A stretch of 8,797 nucleotides of DNA from assembly GCA_903937325.1 (NCBI GenBank), contig CAIZYV010000111.1:1-8797 (forward strand). Direction: 5' to 3'. Origin of the DNA: Candidatus Falkowiibacteriota bacterium (GTDB lineage Bacteria; Patescibacteriota; Patescibacteriia; Patescibacteriales; UBA12465). The position numbers and the translations under genes were made by a program. The notes below the pieces were generated by a model. The model had not been told where the DNA came from and ran no database searches. It was given only the letters and a program-made list of their open reading frames with translations. Shown in pieces: positions 7,178-8,797 of the stretch (its first letter is position 1; the number at the start of each line of letters is the position of its first letter).

Positions 7178-7206
7178 ATTATACAAAAAGTGGAAAGAAA
7201 GCTCAA
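7178..7206 (-). promoter_or_regulatory. Sigma-70-type promoter of ftsK
   Basis: The minus strand has TTGAGC (7206-7201), a 17-base spacer, and a perfect TATAAT (7183-7178). The predicted start is near 7171, giving a 5' UTR of about 40 bases that contains the Shine-Dalgarno. The -35 box abuts a 12-bp palindrome. Confidence 0.82.
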
Positions 7207-7217
7207 ATAGATCTATT
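7206..7217 (-). other. 12-bp palindrome at the ftsK -35 box
   Basis: AATAGATCTATT is a perfect inverted repeat and shares one base with the -35 box. Its position would suit an operator or activator site, but no second copy is visible in the window and a 12-bp AT-rich palindrome can occur by chance. Confidence 0.2.
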
Positions 7218-7224
7218 GACTTGA

Positions 7225-7264
7225 ATATCAATTAATCTCAATATCAATTAATCTCAATATCAAT
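7225..7264. repeat. 16-bp tandem repeat, 2.5 copies, over the end of the cation transporter gene
   Basis: The unit ATATCAATTAATCTCA (plus strand) occurs exactly at 7225-7240 and 7241-7256, and its first eight bases recur at 7257-7264. The repeat covers the last codons and TGA stop of the transporter gene and extends to within about 20 bases of the ftsK -35 box. Because each unit carries the in-frame stop as first met, changing copy number would leave the protein end unchanged. It looks like a small slippage or duplication event. Confidence 0.85.
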
Positions 7265-8251
7265 AAAAGCAATTTTTGGGAAACGCTCCTGTATATGCTT
7301 TTCAATCTCGTCTATTTTGCGCCCGACCAAGCGCGGGACTCTATCCATATACTCGACACAAAACTTCATATATTCTTCATAATCACCCTGAATCTCCTTA
7401 TATTCATTCTCTAGAAAGTGATGCTCTCCCAAATATTTAATCATCGCCGTAGCGTTGAATTCAACATCGCACTTAATTAGATACTTATCTACATCTAAAA
7501 CAGCCGATTTAAAATCCAATAATTTTTCAATTGTCGGGTCAGAAAGTAAAATCTTTTTTACCTCGTCTTCCATTTCTTTCGGGATGGAAGTCGTCACTAG
7601 ATAATGCCGGTTCTTATCAATTAAAATAACAGCCGCGACGCCGAGCAAGGCACCAATAAAAATAGAGCCACCGGAATCCCAATAACGATTGCCAGTTAAT
7701 TCCGTCAAAAGATAAGCCGCCAGAGCGATAAGAACACCGAAAACAGCTAATCCATCTTCATAAACGACAGCTAAAGTTGTTGGATCAGCCGTCTTGAGAA
7801 TTTTCAACCAGCGTTCGCCAGGATGACTGCGTCGCAATTCGCGAAAAGCCAGCCAGAGAGTAAAGCCCTCAATAATAAAAGAAGCAATTAAAATTAAAAC
7901 AGGCCAAAAACTAAAATGAAAAGAGGAGGGATGCCATAAAGACGAGATGCCATGATAGACGGTGATACCGGCACCGATAAAGAAAATACCGCAAGCGGAA
8001 ATAAGCGCCCAAATATAACGCTCCCGACCGTGGCCGTAAGGATATTCCACCGAAACAGCCAAACGCGAACGCTTCAAGCCGATCAAAAGAAGCGATTGAT
8101 TGGCGGTGTCTGCAAAACTATGGATTGCTTCGGAAAACATCGCGCTCGATCCGGAAACAAGAAAACCAAGAAATTTACCGATGCAAACCGTCGCGTTACC
8201 GATAAAAGCGGCGAGTACCGGCCAGAAACCGGCAGAGTGAGAAGATGACAT
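7244..8251 (-). CDS. Cation diffusion facilitator, SLC30A9/ZnT9-like
   Basis: Predicted inner-membrane transporter that moves a divalent metal, probably Zn2+, by exchange with protons; 335 residues. Six membrane segments fall at about 8-30, 34-57, 79-99, 115-137, 160-184 and 194-211. Segment 2 carries EAIHSFADTANQ, with H44 and D48 as the HxxxD metal site. Segment 5 carries YEDGLAVFGV (E165, D166), the form I recall for the ZnT9 branch rather than the HxxxD of typical CDF proteins. The motifs YPYGHGRERYIWALIS and GIFFIGAGITVYHG and the closing stretch from GRKIDEIEKHIQERFPKIAF also match that branch. The C-terminal cytoplasmic part, about 120 residues, is long for a CDF protein. The ATG at 8251 is preceded by a T-rich run without a Shine-Dalgarno. 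The gene lies 21 bases behind the pyruvyl transferase gene and is likely co-transcribed. No obvious terminator follows. The metal is inferred from family only. Confidence 0.9.
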   Translation of the reverse strand: MSSSHSAGFWPVLAAFIGNATVCIGKFLGFLVSGSSAMFSEAIHSFADTANQSLLLIGLKRSRLAVSVEYPYGHGRERYIWALISACGIFFIGAGITVYHGISSLWHPSSFHFSFWPVLILIASFIIEGFTLWLAFRELRRSHPGERWLKILKTADPTTLAVVYEDGLAVFGVLIALAAYLLTELTGNRYWDSGGSIFIGALLGVAAVILIDKNRHYLVTTSIPKEMEDEVKKILLSDPTIEKLLDFKSAVLDVDKYLIKCDVEFNATAMIKYLGEHHFLENEYKEIQGDYEEYMKFCVEYMDRVPRLVGRKIDEIEKHIQERFPKIAFIDIEIN

Positions 8252-8272
8252 AAAAAAATATTAAAAAATCAA

Positions 8273-8797
8273 TTAAACTAAATTGTTTATAGCTGTCAGG
8301 AAATCAGTCGTGCGCTGTGCCACTCGGCGCTTGAAAATAGTCAAATGACGGCGATAACTTTTTTCTCCAGCAATAACGGCGCGCGCCCTTTGTAAAAGCG
8401 CACCTTTGCGCAAATCAGGTAATTCAACAATTAATTCCGGACAACCAAGAAAGCGAGCAAAGTTACGGTTACGCAAATCATAAGCAACATTTATCGCTGG
8501 AGTCAGCGCTCCAGCTGATAAAACACAGGAATGTAACATCATGCCAATAACTAAATCAAGCTGACCGTAAGCACCTTTCTGTCGAGATGGCGTTTCATCA
8601 AGCAGAATTAAATTATTAATACCCAATTCCGGATAAATTGCGTCTTCGCCGGGATGATGTTTAAGATAATAAACAGAGGCTTGATAATTTTTTTGAAAAT
8701 ATTCAGCCGTTTCTCTATAAGCGCGTAAAATATCCTCGCGCCACTCGCCGAAACCAAGCCAGCCAGAATAATTTAAATTAAGACCCAATTTAAAGCC
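8273..8797 (-). CDS. Polysaccharide pyruvyl transferase family protein, C-terminal part
   Basis: The fragment has 174 residues; the gene continues beyond the window edge, and the frame is open through 8797 (GFKL before GLNLNYSGW). The C-terminal half matches the CsaB/WcaK family: QLDLVIGMMLHSCVLSAGAL, then TPAINVAYDLRNRNFARFLG. Members move a pyruvyl ketal from phosphoenolpyruvate onto surface sugars; in CsaB this modifies the wall polymer that binds S-layer proteins. The family motif GMRLH here reads GMMLH, with Met at 8539-8537 in place of an arginine thought to contact the donor. Either activity is altered or this is a divergent member with another envelope role. A TTG at 8788 is not the true start because the homology to the family extends to the edge. 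The cation transporter follows 21 bases downstream. No signal peptide or membrane segment is visible in the part seen. Confidence 0.78.
   Translation of the reverse strand, partial: GFKLGLNLNYSGWLGFGEWREDILRAYRETAEYFQKNYQASVYYLKHHPGEDAIYPELGINNLILLDETPSRQKGAYGQLDLVIGMMLHSCVLSAGALTPAINVAYDLRNRNFARFLGCPELIVELPDLRKGALLQRARAVIAGEKSYRRHLTIFKRRVAQRTTDFLTAINNLV

Noticed and set aside
7244..7246. TGA of the transporter gene read as glycine (alternative genetic code of some Patescibacteria)
   Set aside because: TGA does not occur inside the other genes here, and the protein ends at the position expected for its family, so it is an ordinary stop.
8786..8788. TTG at 8788 as the start of the pyruvyl transferase family gene
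   Set aside because: The frame remains open to the window edge and the fragment lacks the N-terminal half of the family, so the gene is cut by the edge.

Overview
The window reads as a piece of an AT-rich bacterial chromosome, most likely from the Candidate Phyla Radiation (Patescibacteria). That placement is an inference from three things: a compact RpoB without the large lineage-specific insertions of the E. coli protein; a Mur ligase that lacks the usual N-terminal UDP-binding domain; and sparse Shine-Dalgarno sequences. All recognisable genes lie on the minus strand, so transcription runs from high to low coordinates. I see no tRNA, rRNA, CRISPR array, insertion sequence or phage gene. 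The content is core housekeeping plus cell envelope.

In order of transcription: (1) 8797-8273, the C-terminal part of a polysaccharide pyruvyl transferase (CsaB/WcaK) family protein, cut by the window edge. (2) 8251-7244, a cation diffusion facilitator of the SLC30A9/ZnT9 type, 21 bases behind gene 1 and probably co-transcribed with it. (3) 7130-4560, FtsK/SpoIIIE, with its own consensus sigma-70-type promoter, the only clear Shine-Dalgarno in the window, and an intrinsic terminator behind it. (4) 4473-3055, a MurE-like ligase without domain 1, preceded by an extended -10 promoter placed so that the mRNA may be leaderless. (5) 2714-1, rpoB, whose 3' end lies outside the window. It has a near-consensus promoter at 3046-3018 and a leader of about 297 bases with several hairpins.

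The rpoB leader is the most interesting stretch. It holds two terminator-like hairpins followed by U-runs. A competing pairing is mutually exclusive with the first of them, and a 28-codon open frame ends 5 bases before the rpoB ATG. This looks like a transcription attenuator controlling RNA polymerase synthesis, but it is read by eye and needs folding and comparative tests.

Together the genes cover transcription (RpoB), chromosome segregation and division (FtsK), peptidoglycan precursor assembly (MurE-like), surface polymer modification (pyruvyl transferase family) and metal transport (ZnT9-like). No new multi-gene system is evident. The notable points are regulatory (the rpoB leader, possible leaderless ligase mRNA) and domain-level (acidic FtsK tail, altered Mur ligase motifs, altered pyruvyl transferase motif).
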